Source: Xylocopa sonorina (Eukaryota > Arthropoda > Insecta > Hymenoptera > Apidae). From it: a DNA stretch of 64,000 nt. This document shows, in pieces, positions 14,123 to 27,008 of the stretch (position 1 is its first letter; each line of letters begins with the position of its first letter). The DNA lies in assembly GCF_050948175.1 (NCBI RefSeq), contig NW_027490115.1, positions 1,488,001-1,552,000 on the forward strand, in the 5' to 3' direction. The translations under genes and the position numbers were made by a program. The notes under the pieces were generated by a model, which ran no database searches, was not told the DNA's origin, and saw nothing but the letters and a program-made list of their open reading frames with translations.

Positions 14123-16210
14123 ATTCATTGCGAAGTGTTATGCATTCCTCGTACACGATTCAAATGAATGTAAATGCGACACTTCCTTGCAAGGAAATAG
14201 CGTTTGCAGATGTCTACGCATCGTAGCAATAGTGTTCTTATGATTCTTAAAACGCAATACCGCATCTCATTTCAATGTTTCATGGTAAGATATAATATGA
14301 TTTGCGAAGTGTTATGTATTCCTCGTCTACACTTCAAATGAATGTAAATGCGACACTTCCATGCAAGGAAATAGCGTCTGCAGATTTCTAGGTATCGCAG
14401 CAATAGAGTTCTAATGCTTCTTAAAACGAGATATTGCATCTCATATCTATGTTTCATGATAAGATATAATATTCATTGCGAAGTGTTATGCATTCCTCGT
14501 ATACGATTCAAATGAATGTAAATGCGACACTTCCTTGCAAGGAAATAGCGTTTGCAGATGTCTACGCATCGTAGCAATAGAGTTCTTATGATTCTTAAAA
14601 CGCAATACCGCATCTCATTTCTATGTTTCATGGTAAGATATAATATGATTTGCGAAGTGTCATGTATTCCTCGTCTACACTTCAAGTGAATGTAAATGCG
14701 TCACTTCATTGCTAGGAAATAGCATCTGCAGATGTCTAGGTATCGTAGCAATAGAGTCCAAATGCTTCTTAAAACGAGATATTGCATCTCATATCTATGT
14801 TTCATGATAAGATATAATATTCATTGCGAAGTGTTACGCATTCCTCGTATACGATTCAAATGAATGTAAATGCGACACTTCCATGCAAGGAAATAGCGTT
14901 TGCAGATTTCTACGTATCGTAGCAATAGGTTTCTAATGCTTCTTAAAACGCGATATCGCATCTCATTTCAATGTTTCATGGTAAGATATAATATGATTTG
15001 CGAAGTGCTATGTATTCCTCGTCTGCACTTCAAATGAATGTAAATGCGACACTTCCTTGCAAAGAAATAGCGTTTGCAGATGTCTACGTATCGTAGCAAT
15101 AGATTACTAATGCTACTTAAAACGCGATATCGCATCTCATTTCTATGTTTCATGGTAAGATATTATATGATTTGCGAAGTGTTATGTATTCCTCGTCTAC
15201 ACTTCAAATGAATGTAAATGCGACACTTCCTTGCAAGGAAATTGCGTTTGCAGATGTCTACCTATCGTAGCAATAGGGTTCTAATGCTTCATAAAACGCG
15301 ATATCGCATCTCATTTCTTTGTTTCATGGTAAGATATAATATGATTTGCGAAGTGTTTTGTATTCCTCGTCTACACTTCAAATGAATGTAAATGCGACAC
15401 TTCCTTGCAAAGAAATAGCGTTTGCAGATGCCTACGTATCGTAGCAATAGATTTCTAATGCTTCTTAAAACGCGATAACGCATCTCATTTCTATGTTTCA
15501 TGGTAAGATATAATATGATTTGCGAAGTGTTATGTATTCCTCGTATCCGATTCAAATGAATGTAAATGCGACACTTCCTTGGAAGGAAATAGCGTTTGCA
15601 GATGTCTACGCTTCGTAGCAATAGAATTCTTATGATTCTTAAAACGCAATACCGCATCTCATTTCTATGTTTCATTGTAAGATATAATATGATTTGCGAA
15701 GTGTTATGCATTCCTCGTATACGATTCAAATGAATGTAAATGCGACACTTCCTTGCAAGGAAATAGCGTTTGCAGATGTCTACGCATCGTAGCAATAGAT
15801 TACTAATGCTACTTAAAACGCGATATCGCATCTCATTTCTATGTTTCATGGTAAGATATAATATGATTTGCGAAGTGTTATGCATTCCTCGTATACGATT
15901 CAAATGAATGTAAATGCGACACTTCCTTGCAAGGAAATAGCGTTTGCAGATGTCTACGCATCGTAGCAATAGAGTTCTTATGATTCTTAAAACGCAATAC
16001 CGCATCTCATTTCTATGTTTCATGGTAAGATATAATATGATTGACGAAGTGTCATGTATTCCTCGTCTACACTTCAAATGAATGTAAATGCGACACTTCT
16101 ATGCTAGGAAATAGCGTCTGCAGATGTCTAGGTATCGTAGCAATAGAGTTCAAATGCTTCTTAAAACGCGATATTGCATCTCATATCTATGTTTCATGAT
16201 AAGATATAAT
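14123..16210 (+). repeat. 12-monomer higher-order repeat, copy 1 (2,088 bp)
   Basis: The unit runs from ATTCATTGCG at 14,123 to the same landmark at 16,211, that is 2,088 bp or 12 x 174. The next unit begins at 16,211 and repeats the same order of private variants: TCTGCAGATTTCTAGG, then CATCTGCAGATG with GAGTCC, then TGCTATGTATTCC, AAATTGCG and GATGCCTACG. Confidence 0.9.
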
Positions 16211-18124
16211 ATTCATTGCGAAGTGTTATGCATTCCTCGTACACGATTCAAATGAATGTAAATGCGACACTTCCTTGCAAGGAAATAGCGTTTGCAGATG
16301 TCTACGCATCGTAGCAATAGTGTTCTTATGATTCTTAAAACGCAATACCGCATCTCATTTCAATGTTTCATGGTAAGATATAATATGATTTGCGAAGTGT
16401 TATGTATTCCTCGTCTACACTTCAAATGAATGTAAATGCGACACTTCCATGCAAGGAAATAGCGTCTGCAGATTTCTAGGTATCGCAGCAATAGAGTTCT
16501 AATGCTTCTTAAAACGAGATATTGCATCTCATATCTATGTTTCATGATAAGATATAATATTCATTGCGAAGTGTTATGCATTCCTCGTATACGATTCAAA
16601 TGAATGTAAATGCGACACTTCCTTGCAAGGAAATAGCGTTTGCAAATGTCTACGCATCGTAGCAATAGAGTTCTTATGATTCTTAAAACGCAATACCGCA
16701 TCTCATTTCTATGTTTCATGGTAAGATATAATATGATTTGCGAAGTGTCATGTATTCCTCGTCTACACTTCAAGTGAATGTAAATGCGTCACTTCATTGC
16801 TAGGAAATAGCATCTGCAGATGTCTAGGTATCGTAGCAATAGAGTCCAAATGCTTCTTAAAACGAGATATTGCATCTCATATCTATGTTTCATGATAAGA
16901 TATAATATTCATTGCGAAGTGTTACGCATTCCTCGTATACGATTCAAATGAATGTAAATGCGACACTTCCATGCAAGGAAATAGCGTTTGCAGATTTCTA
17001 CGTATCGTAGCAATAGGTTTCTAATGCTTCTTAAAACGCGATATCGCATCTCATTTCAATGTTTCATGGTAAGATATAATATGATTTGCGAAGTGCTATG
17101 TATTCCTCGTCTGCACTTCAAATGAATGTAAATGCGACACTTCCTTGCAAAGAAATAGCGTTTGCAGATGTCTACGTATCGTAGCAATAGATTACTAATG
17201 CTACTTAAAACGCGATATCGCATCTCATTTCTATGTTTCATGGTAAGATATTATATGATTTGCGAAGTGTTATGTATTCCTCGTCTACACTTCAAATGAA
17301 TGTAAATGCGACACTTCCTTGCAAGGAAATTGCGTTTGCAGATGTCTACCTATCGTAGCAATAGGGTTCTAATGCTTCATAAAACGCGATATCGCATCTC
17401 ATTTCTTTGTTTCATGGTAAGATATAATATGATTTGCAAAGTGTTTTGTATTCCTCGTCTACACTTCAAATGAATGTAAATGCGACACTTCCTTGCAAAG
17501 AAATAGCGTTTGCAGATGCCTACGTATCGTAGCAATAGATTTCTAATGCTTCTTAAAACGCGATAACGCATCTCATTTCTATGTTTCATGGTAAGATATA
17601 ATATGATTTGCGAAGTGTTATGTATTCCTCGTATACGATTCAAATGAATGTAAATGCGACACTTCCTTGCAAGGAAATAGCGTTTGCAGATGTCTACGCA
17701 TCGTAGCAATAGATTACTAATGCTACTTAAAACGCGATATCGCATCTCATTTCTATGTTTCATGGTAAGATATAATATGATTTGCGAAGTGTTATGCATT
17801 CCTCGTATACGATTCAAATGAATGTAAATGCGACACTTCCTTGCAAGGAAATAGCGTTTGCAGATGTCTACGCATCGTAGCAATAGAGTTCTTATGATTC
17901 TTAAAACGCAATACCGCATCTCATTTCTATGTTTCATGGTAAGATATAATATGATTGACGAAGTGTCATGTATTCCTCGTCTACACTTCAAATGAATGTA
18001 AATGCGACACTTCTATGCTAGGAAATAGCGTCTGCAGATGTCTAGGTATCGTAGCAATAGAGTTCAAATGCTTCTTAAAACGCGATATTGCATCTCATAT
18101 CTATGTTTCATGATAAGATATAAT
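16211..18124 (+). repeat. 12-monomer higher-order repeat, copy 2, one monomer short (1,914 bp)
   Basis: This is the tandem successor of the preceding unit. It is 1,914 bp, or 11 x 174, so exactly one monomer (the one bearing CTTCGTAGCAATAGAATTC in copy 1) is missing. Loss of one whole monomer in phase is the signature of unequal exchange. After 18,125 the array switches to the dispersed ~1-kb segment. Confidence 0.88.
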
Positions 18125-19102
18125 ATTCATTGCGAAGTGTTATGCATTCCTCGTACACGATTCAAATGAATGAAAATGCGACACTTCCTTGCGAGGAAAT
18201 AGCGTTTGCAGATGTCTACGCATCGTAGCAATAGTGTTCTTATGATTCTTAAAACGCAATACCGCATCTCATTTCAATGTTTCATGGTAAGATATAATAT
18301 GATTTGCGAAGTGTTATGTATTCCTCGTCTACACTTCAAATGAATGTAAATGTGACACTTCCATGCAAGGAAATAGCGTTTGCAGATTTCTACGTATCGT
18401 AGCAATAGATTTCTAATGCTTCTTAAAACGCGATATCGCATCTCATTTCTATGTTTCATGGTAAGATATAATATGATTTGCGAAGTGTTATGTATTCCTC
18501 GTCTACACTTCAAATGAATGTAAATGCGACACTTCCTTGCAAAGAAATAGCGTTTGCAGATGTCTACGTATCGTAGCAATAGATTACTAATGCTACTTAA
18601 AACGCGATATCGCATCACATTTCTATGTCTCATGGTAAGATATTATATGATTTGCGAAGTGTCACGTATTCCTCGTCTACACTTCAAATGAATGTAAATG
18701 CGACACTTCTTTGCTAGGAAATAGCGACTGCAGATGTCTAGGTATCGTAGCAATAGAGTTCAAATGCTTCTTAAAACGAGATATTGCATCTCATATCTAT
18801 GTTTCATAATAAGATATAATATTCATTGCGAAGTGTTATGCATTCCTCGTATACGATTCAAATGAATGTAAATGCGACACTTCCTTGCAAGGAAATAGCG
18901 TTTGCAGATGTCTACGCATCGTAGCAATAGAGTTCTTATGATTCTTAAAACGCAATACCGCATCTCATTTCTATGTTTCATGGTAAGATATAATATGATT
19001 TGCGAAGTGTCAAGTATTCCTCGTCTACACTTCAAATGAATGAAAATGCGTCACTTCTTTGCTAGGAAATAGCGTCTGCAGATGTCTAGGTATCGTAGCA
19101 AT
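18092..19102 (+). repeat. Dispersed ~1-kb satellite segment, copy 3 of 3
   Basis: This copy matches the segment at 9,740 with an offset of 8,352 bp (48 monomers). It carries its own changes, such as CAAGTATTCC near 19,011 and AGGGTTCAAATG near 19,101. It lies just before the A-to-B transition and is followed by about 470 bp matching the sequence after copy 2 (CGAATG at 19,211 against 10,859). Confidence 0.82.
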
Positions 19103-21440
19103 AGGGTTCAAATGCTTCTTAAAACGAGATATTGCATCTCATATCTATGTTTCATGATAAGATATAATATTCATTACGAAGTGTTATGCATTCCTCGTAT
19201 ACGATTCAAACGAATGTAAATGCGACACTTCTATGCAAGGAAATAGCGTTTGCAGATTTCTACGTATCGTAGTAATAGGTTTCTAATGCTTCTTAAAACG
19301 CGATATCGCATCTCATTTCTATGTTTCATGGTGAGATATAATATGATTTGCGAAGTGTTTTGTATTCCTCGTCCACACTTCAAATGAATGTAAATGCGAC
19401 ACTTCCTTGCAAAGAAATAGCGTTTGCAGATGTCTACGTATCGTAGCAATAGATTACTAATGCTACTTAAAACGCGATATCGCATCTCATTTCTATGTTT
19501 CATGGTAAGATATAATGTGATTTGCGAAGTGTTATGTATTCCTCGTCTACATTTCAAATGAATGTAAATGCGACACTTCCTTGCTAGGAAATAGCGTTTG
19601 GAGATGTCCCCGTATCGAAGCAATAGAGATCTAATGCTTCTTAAATAGGGATATCGCATTTCATTTCTATGTTTCATGATAAGATATAATATTCATTGTG
19701 CAGTGTTATGTATACCTCGTATTCACTTCAAAAGAATGTAAATGCGACTCTTCCTTGCTAGGAAATAGCTTTTGCAGATGTCTACGTATCGTAGCAATAG
19801 AGTTCTAATGCATTACAAATCGCGATATCGCATCTCATTTCTATGTTTCATGATAATATGTAATATTCATTGCGAAGTGTCATGTATACCTTGTATTCAA
19901 TTCACAAGAATGTAAATGCGACACTTCCTTGCTAGGAAATAGCTTTTGCAGATGTCTACGTATCGTAGCAATAGAGTTCTAATGCATTACAAATCGCGAT
20001 ATCGCATCTCATTTCTATGTTTCATGATAACATGTAATATTCATTGCGAAGTGCCACGTATACCTCGTATTCACTTCAAAAGAATGTAAATGCGACACTT
20101 CCTTGGTAGGAAATAGCGTTTGCAGATGTCTACGTATCGTAGCAACAGAGTTCTGATGCTTCTTAATACGCGATATCGCTACTCATTTCTATGTTTCATG
20201 ATAAGGTGTAATATTCATTGTGGAGTGTTATGTATACCTCGTATTCACTTCAAAAGAATGTAAATGCGACTCTTCCTTGCTAGGAAATAGCTTTTGCAGA
20301 TGTCCACGTATCGTAGCAATAGAGTTCTAATGCATTACAAATCGCGATATCGCATCTCATTTCTATGTTTCATGATAATATGTAATATTCATTGCGAAGT
20401 GCCACGTATACCGCGTATTCACTTCAAAAGAATGTAAATGCGTCACTTCCTTGGTAGGAAATAGCGTTTGCAGATGTCTACGTATCGTAGCAACAGAGTT
20501 CTGATGCTTCTTAATACGCGATATCGCTACTTATTTCTATGTTTCATGATAAGGTGTAATATTCATTGTGGAGTGTTATGTATACCTCGTATTAACTTCA
20601 ACAGAATGTAAATGCGACACTTCCTTGCTATTAAATAGCGTTTGCAGATGTCTGCGTATCGTAGCAGAAGTTTTCTAATGCTACTTAAATCGCGTTATCG
20701 CATCTCATTCCTATGTTTCGTGATAAGATGTAATATTCATTGCGAAGTGTCTCGTATACCGCGTATTCACTTCAAAAGAATGTAAATGCGACACTTCCTT
20801 GGTAGGAAATAGCGTTTGCAGATGTCTACGTATCGTAGCAATAGAGTTCTAGTGCTTCTTAGAACGCGATATCGCTACTTATTTCTATGTTTCATGATAA
20901 GGTGAAATATTCATTGTGGAGTGTTATGTATACCTCGTATTCACTTCAAAAGAATGTAAATGCGACACTTCCTTGCCATTAAATAGCGTTTGCAGATGTC
21001 TGCGTATCGTAGCAAAAGTTTTCTAATGCTTCTTAAATCGCGTTATCGCATCTCATTCCTATGTTTCGTGATAAGATGTAATATTCATTGCGAAGTGTCA
21101 CGTATACCGCGTATTCACTTCAAAAGAATGTAAATGCGACACTTCCTTGGTAGGAAATAGCGTTTGCAGATGTATACGTATGGTAGCAATAGAGTTCTAG
21201 TGCTTCGTAAAACGCGATATCGCTACTTATTTCTATGTTTCACGAAAAGGTGAAATATTCATTGTGGAGTGTTATGTATACCTCGTATTCACTTCAAAAG
21301 AATGTAAATGCGACACTTCCATGGTAGGAAATAGCGTTTGCAGATGTCTACGTACCGTAGCAATAAAGTTCTAATTCTTCTTGGAACGCGATATCGCTAC
21401 CTATTTCTATGTTTTACGATAAGGTAAAATATTCATTGTG

Positions 21441-24398
21441 GAGTGCTATGTATACCTCGTATTCACTTCAAATGAATGTAAATGCGACGCTTCCTTGCTA
21501 GGAAATAGCGTTTGCAGATGTCTCCGTATTGAAGCAATAGAGTTCTAATGCTTCTTAAATAGGGATATCGCATCTCATTTCTATGTTTCATGATAATATA
21601 TAATATTCATTGCGAAGTGTCATGTATACCTTGTATTCAATTCACAAGAATGTAAATGCGACACTTCCTTGCTAGGAAATAGCTTTTGCAGATGCCTACG
21701 TATCGTAGGAATAGAGTTCTAATGCATTACAAATCGCGATATCGCATCTCATTTCTATGTTTCATGATAACATGTAATATTCATTGCGAAGTGCCACGTA
21801 TACCTCGTATTCACTTCAAAAGAATGTAAATGCGACACTTCCTTGGTAGGAAATAGCGTTTGCAGATGTCTACGTATCGTAGCAACAGAGTTCTGATGCT
21901 TCTTAATACGCGATATCGCTACTTATTTCTATGTTTCATGATAAGGTGTAATATTCATTGTGGAGTGTTATGTATACCTCGTATTCACTTCAAAAGAATG
22001 TAAATGCGACACTTCCTTGCTATTAAATAGCGTTTGCAGATGTCTGCGTATCGTAGCAAAAGTTTTCTAATGCTTCTTAAATCGCGTTATCGCATCTCAT
22101 TCCTATGTTTCGTGATAAGATGTAATATTCATTGCGAAGTGTCACGTATACCGCGTATTCACTTCAAAAGAATGTAAATGCGACACTTCCTTGGTAGGAA
22201 ATAGCGTTTGCAGATGTCTACGTATCGTAGCAATAGAGTTCTAGTGCTTCTTAGAACGCGATATCGCTACTTATTTCTATGTTTCATGATAAGGTGAAAT
22301 ATTCATTGTGGAGTGTTATGTATACCTCGTATTCACTTCAAAAGAATGTAAATGCGACACTTCCTTGCTATTAAATAGCGTTTGCAGATGTCTGTGTATC
22401 GTAGCAATAAAGTTCAAATTCTTCTTGGAACGCGATATCGCTACCTATTTCTATGTTTTATGATAAAGTAAAATATTCATTGTGGAGTGCTATGTATACC
22501 TCGTATTCACTTCAAATGAATGTAAATGCGACGCTACCCTGCTAGGAAATAGCGTTTGCAGATGTCTCCGTATTGAAGCAATAGAGTTCTAATGCTTCTT
22601 AAATAGGGATATCGCATCTCATTTCTATGTTTCATGATAAGATGTAATATTCATTGCGAAGTGTCTCGTATACCGCGTATTCACTTCAAAAGAATGTAAA
22701 TGCGACACTTCCTTGGTAGGAAATAGCGTTTGCAGATGTCTACGTATCGTAGCAATAGAGTTCTAGTGCTTCTTAGAACGCGATATCGCTACTTATTTTT
22801 ATGTTTCATGATAAGGTGAAATATTCATTGTGGAGTGTTATGTATACCTCGTATTCACTTCAAAAGAATGTAAATGCGACACTTCCTTGCTATTAAATAG
22901 CGTTTGCAGATGTCTGCGTATCGTAGCAAAAGTTTTCTAATGCTTCTTAAATCGCGTTATCGCATCTCATTCCTATGTTTCGTGATAAGATGTAATATTC
23001 ATTGCGAAGTGTCACGTATACCGCGTATTCACTTCAAAAGAATGTAAATGTGACACTTCCTTGGTAGGAAATAGCGTTTGCAGATGTCTACGTATGGTAG
23101 CAATAGAGTTCTAGTGCTTCTTAGAACGCGATATCGCTACTTATTTCTATGTTTCATGTTAAGGTGAAATATTCATTGTGGAGTGTTATGTATACCTCGT
23201 ATTCACTTCAAAAGAATGTAAATGCGACACTTCCTTGCTATTAAATAGCGTTTGCAGATGTCTGCGTATCGTAGCAAAAGTTTTCTAATGCTTCTTAAAT
23301 CGCGTTATCGCATCTCATTCCTATGTTTCGTGATAAGATGTAATATTCATTGCGAAGTGCCACGTATACCTCGTATTCACTTCAAAAGAATGTAAATGCG
23401 ACACTTCCTTGGTAGGAAATAGCGTTTGCAGATGTCTACGTATCGTAGCAACAGAGTTCTGATGCTTCTTAATACGCGATATCGCTACTTATTTCTATGT
23501 TTCATGATAAGGTGTAATATTCATTGTGGAGTGTTATGTATACCTCGTATTCACTTCAAAAGAATGTAAATGCGACACTTCCTTGCTATTAAATAGCGTT
23601 TGCAGATGTCTGCGTATCGTAGCAAAAGTTTTCTAATGCTTCTTAAATCGCGTTATCGCATCTCATTCCTATGTTTCGTGATAAGATGTAATATTCATTG
23701 CGAAGTGTCACGTATACCGCGTATTCACTTCAAAAGAATGTAAATGCGACACTTCCTTGGTAGGAAATAGCGTTTGCAGATGTCTACGTATCGTAGCAAT
23801 AGAGTTCTAGTGCTTCTTAGAACGCGATATCGCTACTTATTTCTATGTTTCATGATAAGGTGAAATATTCATTGTGGAGTGTTATGTATACCTCGTATTC
23901 ACTTCAAGATAATGTAAATGCGACACTTCCTTGCTATTAAATAGCGTTTGAAGATGTCTGCGTATCGTAGCAAAAGTTTTCTAATGCTTCTTAAATCGCG
24001 TTATCGCATCTCATTCCTATGTTTCGTGATAAGATGTAATATTCATTGCGAAGTGTCACGTATACCGCGTATTCACTTCAAAAGAATGTAAATGCGAAAC
24101 TTCCTTGGTAGGAAATAGCGTTTGCAGATGTCTACGTATGGTAGCAATAGAGTTCTAGTGCTTCGTAAAACGCGATATCGCTACTTATTTCTATGTTTCA
24201 CGAAAAGGTGAAATATTCATTGTGGAGTGTTATGTATACCTCGTATTCACTTCAAAAGAATGTAAATGCGACACTTCCATGGTAGGAAATAGCGTTTGCA
24301 GATGTCTACGTACCGTAGCAATAAAGTTCTAATTCTTCTTGGAACGCGATATCGCTACCTATTTCTATGTTTTACGATAAGGTAAAATATTCATTGTG
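21441..24398 (+). repeat. Subfamily B super-repeat, 17-monomer copy (2,958 bp)
   Basis: The unit starts at the diagnostic GAGTGCTATG at 21,441 and ends before the same landmark at 24,399, a spacing of 17 x 174. The monomers that follow each landmark share TCTCCGTATTGAAG, AAATAGGGATATCG and then GATAATATATAATATTC with GTATTCAATTCACAAG. A related landmark with GACGCTACCCTG lies inside at 22,485. Confidence 0.85.
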
Positions 24399-27008
24399 GA
24401 GTGCTATGTATACCTCGTATTCACTTCAAATGAATGTAAATGCGACGCTTCCTTGCTAGGAAATAGCGTTTGCAGATGTCTCCGTATTGAAGCAATAGAG
24501 TTCTAATGCTTCTTAAATAGGGATATCGCATCTCATTTCTATGTTTCATGATAATATATAATATTCATTGCGAAGTGTCATGTATACCTTGTATTCAATT
24601 CACAAGAATGTAAATGCGACACTTCCTTGCTAGGAAATAGCTTTTGCAGATGCCTACGTATCGTAGCAATAGAGTTCTAATGCATTACAAATCGCGATAT
24701 CGCATCTCATTTCTATGTTTCATGATAATATGTAATATTCATTGCGAAGTGCCACGTATACCTCGTATTCACTTCAAAAGAATGTAAATGCGACACTTCC
24801 TTGGTAGGAAATAGCGTTTGCAGATGTCTACGTATCGTAGCAACAGAGTTCTGATGCTTCTTAATACGCGATATCGCTACTTATTTCTATGTTTCATGAT
24901 AAGGTGTAATATTCATTGTGGAGTGTTATGTATACCTCGTATTCACTTCAAAAGAATGTAAATGCGACACTTCCTTGCTATTAAATAGCGTTTGCAGATG
25001 TCTGCGTATCGTAGCAAAAGTTTTCTAATACTTCTTAAATCGCGTTATCGCATCTCATTCCTATGTTTCGTGATAAGATGTAATATTCATTGCGAAGTGT
25101 CACGTATACCGCGTATTCACTTCAAAAGAATGGAAATGCGACACTTCCTTGGTAGGAAATAGCGTTTGCAGATGTCTACGTATCGTAGCAATAGAGTTCT
25201 AGTGCTTCATAGAACGCGATATCGCTACTTAGTTCTATGTTTCATGATAAGGTGAAATATTCATTGTGGAGTGTTATGTATACCTCGTATTCACTTCAAA
25301 AGAATGTAAATGCGACACTTCCTTGCTATTAAATAACGTTTGCAGATGTCTGCGTATCGTAGCAAAAGTTTTCTAATGCTTCTTAAATCGCGTTATCGCA
25401 TCTCATTCCTATGTTTCGTGATAAGATGTAATATTCATTGCGAAGTGTCACGTATACCGCGTATTCACTTCAAAAGAATGTAAATGCGACACTTCCTTGG
25501 TAGGAAATAGCGTTTGCAGATGTCTACGTATCGTAGCAATAGAGTTCTAGTGCTTCTTAGAACGCGATATCGCTACTTATTTCTATGTTTCATGATAAGG
25601 TGAAATATTCATTGTGGAGTGTTATGTATACCTCGTATTCACTTCAGAAGAATGTAAATGCGACACTTCCTTGCTATTAAATAGCGTTTGCAGATGTCTG
25701 CGTATCGTAGCAATAAAGTTCTAATTCTTCTTGGAACGCGATATCGCTACCTATTTCTATGTTTTATGATAAAGTAAAATATTCATTGTGGAGTGCTATG
25801 TATACCTCGTATTCACTTCAAATGAATGTAAATGCGACGCTACCCTGCTAGGAAATAGCGTTTGCAGATGTCTCCGTATTGAAGCAATAGAGTTCTAATG
25901 CTTCTTAAATAGGGATATCGCATCTCATTTCTATGTTTCATGGTAAGATGTAATATTCATTGCGAAGTGTCTCGTATACCGCGTATTCACTTCAAAAGAA
26001 TGTAAATGCGACACTTCCTTGGTAGGAAATAGCGTTTGCAGATGTCTCCGTATCGTAGCAATAGAGTTCTAGTGCTTCTTAGAACGCGATATCGCTACTT
26101 ATTTTTATGTTTCATGATAAGGTGAAATATTCATTGTGGAGTGTTATGTATACCTAGTATTCACTTCAAAAGAATGTAAATGCGACACTTCCTTGCTATT
26201 AAATAGCGTTTGCAGATGTCTGCGTATCGTAGCAAAGGTTTTCTAATGCTTCTTAAATCGCGTTATCGCATCTCATTCCTATGTTTCGTGATAAGATGTA
26301 ATATTCATTGCGAAGTGCCACATATACCTCGTATTCACTTCAAAAGAATGTAAATGCGACACTTCCTTGGTAGGAAATAGCGTTTGCAGATGTCTACGTA
26401 TCGTAGCAATAGAGTGCTAGTGCTTCTTAGAACGCGATATCGCTACTTATTTCTATGTTTCATGATAAGGTGAAATATTCATTGTGGAGTGTTATGTATA
26501 CCTCGTATTCACTTCAAAAGAATGTAAATGCGATACTTCCTTGCTATTAAATAGCGTTTGCAGATGTCTGCGTATCGTAGCAAAAGTTTTCTAATGCTTC
26601 TTAAATCGCGTTATCGCATCTCATTCCTATGTTTCGTGATAAGATGTAATATTCATTGCGAAGTGTCACGTATACCGCGAATTCACTTCAAAAGAATGTA
26701 AATGCGACACTTCCTTGGTAGGAAATAGCGTTTGCAGATGTCTACGTATGGTAGCAATAGAGTTCTAGTGCTTCGTAAAACGCGATATCGCTACTTATTT
26801 CTATGTTTCACGATAAGGTGAAATATTCATTGTGGAGTGTTATGTATACCTCGTATTCACTTCAAAAGAATGTAAATGCGACACTTCCATGGTAGGAAAT
26901 AGCGTTTGAAAATGTCTACGTACCGTAGCAATAAAGTTCTGATTCTTCTTGGAACGCGATATCGCTACCTATTTCTATGTTTCACGATAAGGTAAAATAT
27001 TCATTGTG
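24399..27008 (+). repeat. Subfamily B super-repeat, 15-monomer copy (2,610 bp)
   Basis: This is the tandem successor of the 17-monomer copy; the next GAGTGCTATG landmark is at 27,009, or 15 x 174 away. The two-monomer difference equals one B1+B2 dimer. The internal GACGCTACCCTG landmark is at 25,791, spaced 3,306 bp (19 monomers) from 22,485 and 3,654 bp (21 monomers) from 29,445. Confidence 0.85.

Larger units (their letters stand above)
1..19590 (+). repeat. Left satellite array, subfamily A (174-bp monomer)
   Basis: About 112 head-to-tail monomers of 174 bp fill this block. The landmark ATTTCTATGTTT falls at 1, 175 and so on to 19,315, and 19,314 bases is exactly 111 x 174, so there is no net insertion or deletion. 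Subfamily A is recognised by GGTAAGATATAATATGATTT before the GCGAAGTG motif, by CGTCTACACTTCAAATGAATG after it, and by TTGCAAGG or TTGCAAAG. A second variant half-monomer (GATAAGATATAATATTCATT, then GTATACGATTC) is interspersed. Each monomer carries dyads: GAAGTGT/ACACTTC (38-44 and 61-67), CTACGTATCGTAG (120-132), GCGATATCGC (160-169) and, in some, TTCCTTGCAAGGAA (785-798). The monomer is close to nucleosomal repeat length, as in many centromeric satellites; a centromeric role is inference. No gene is seen inside. Confidence 0.97.
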
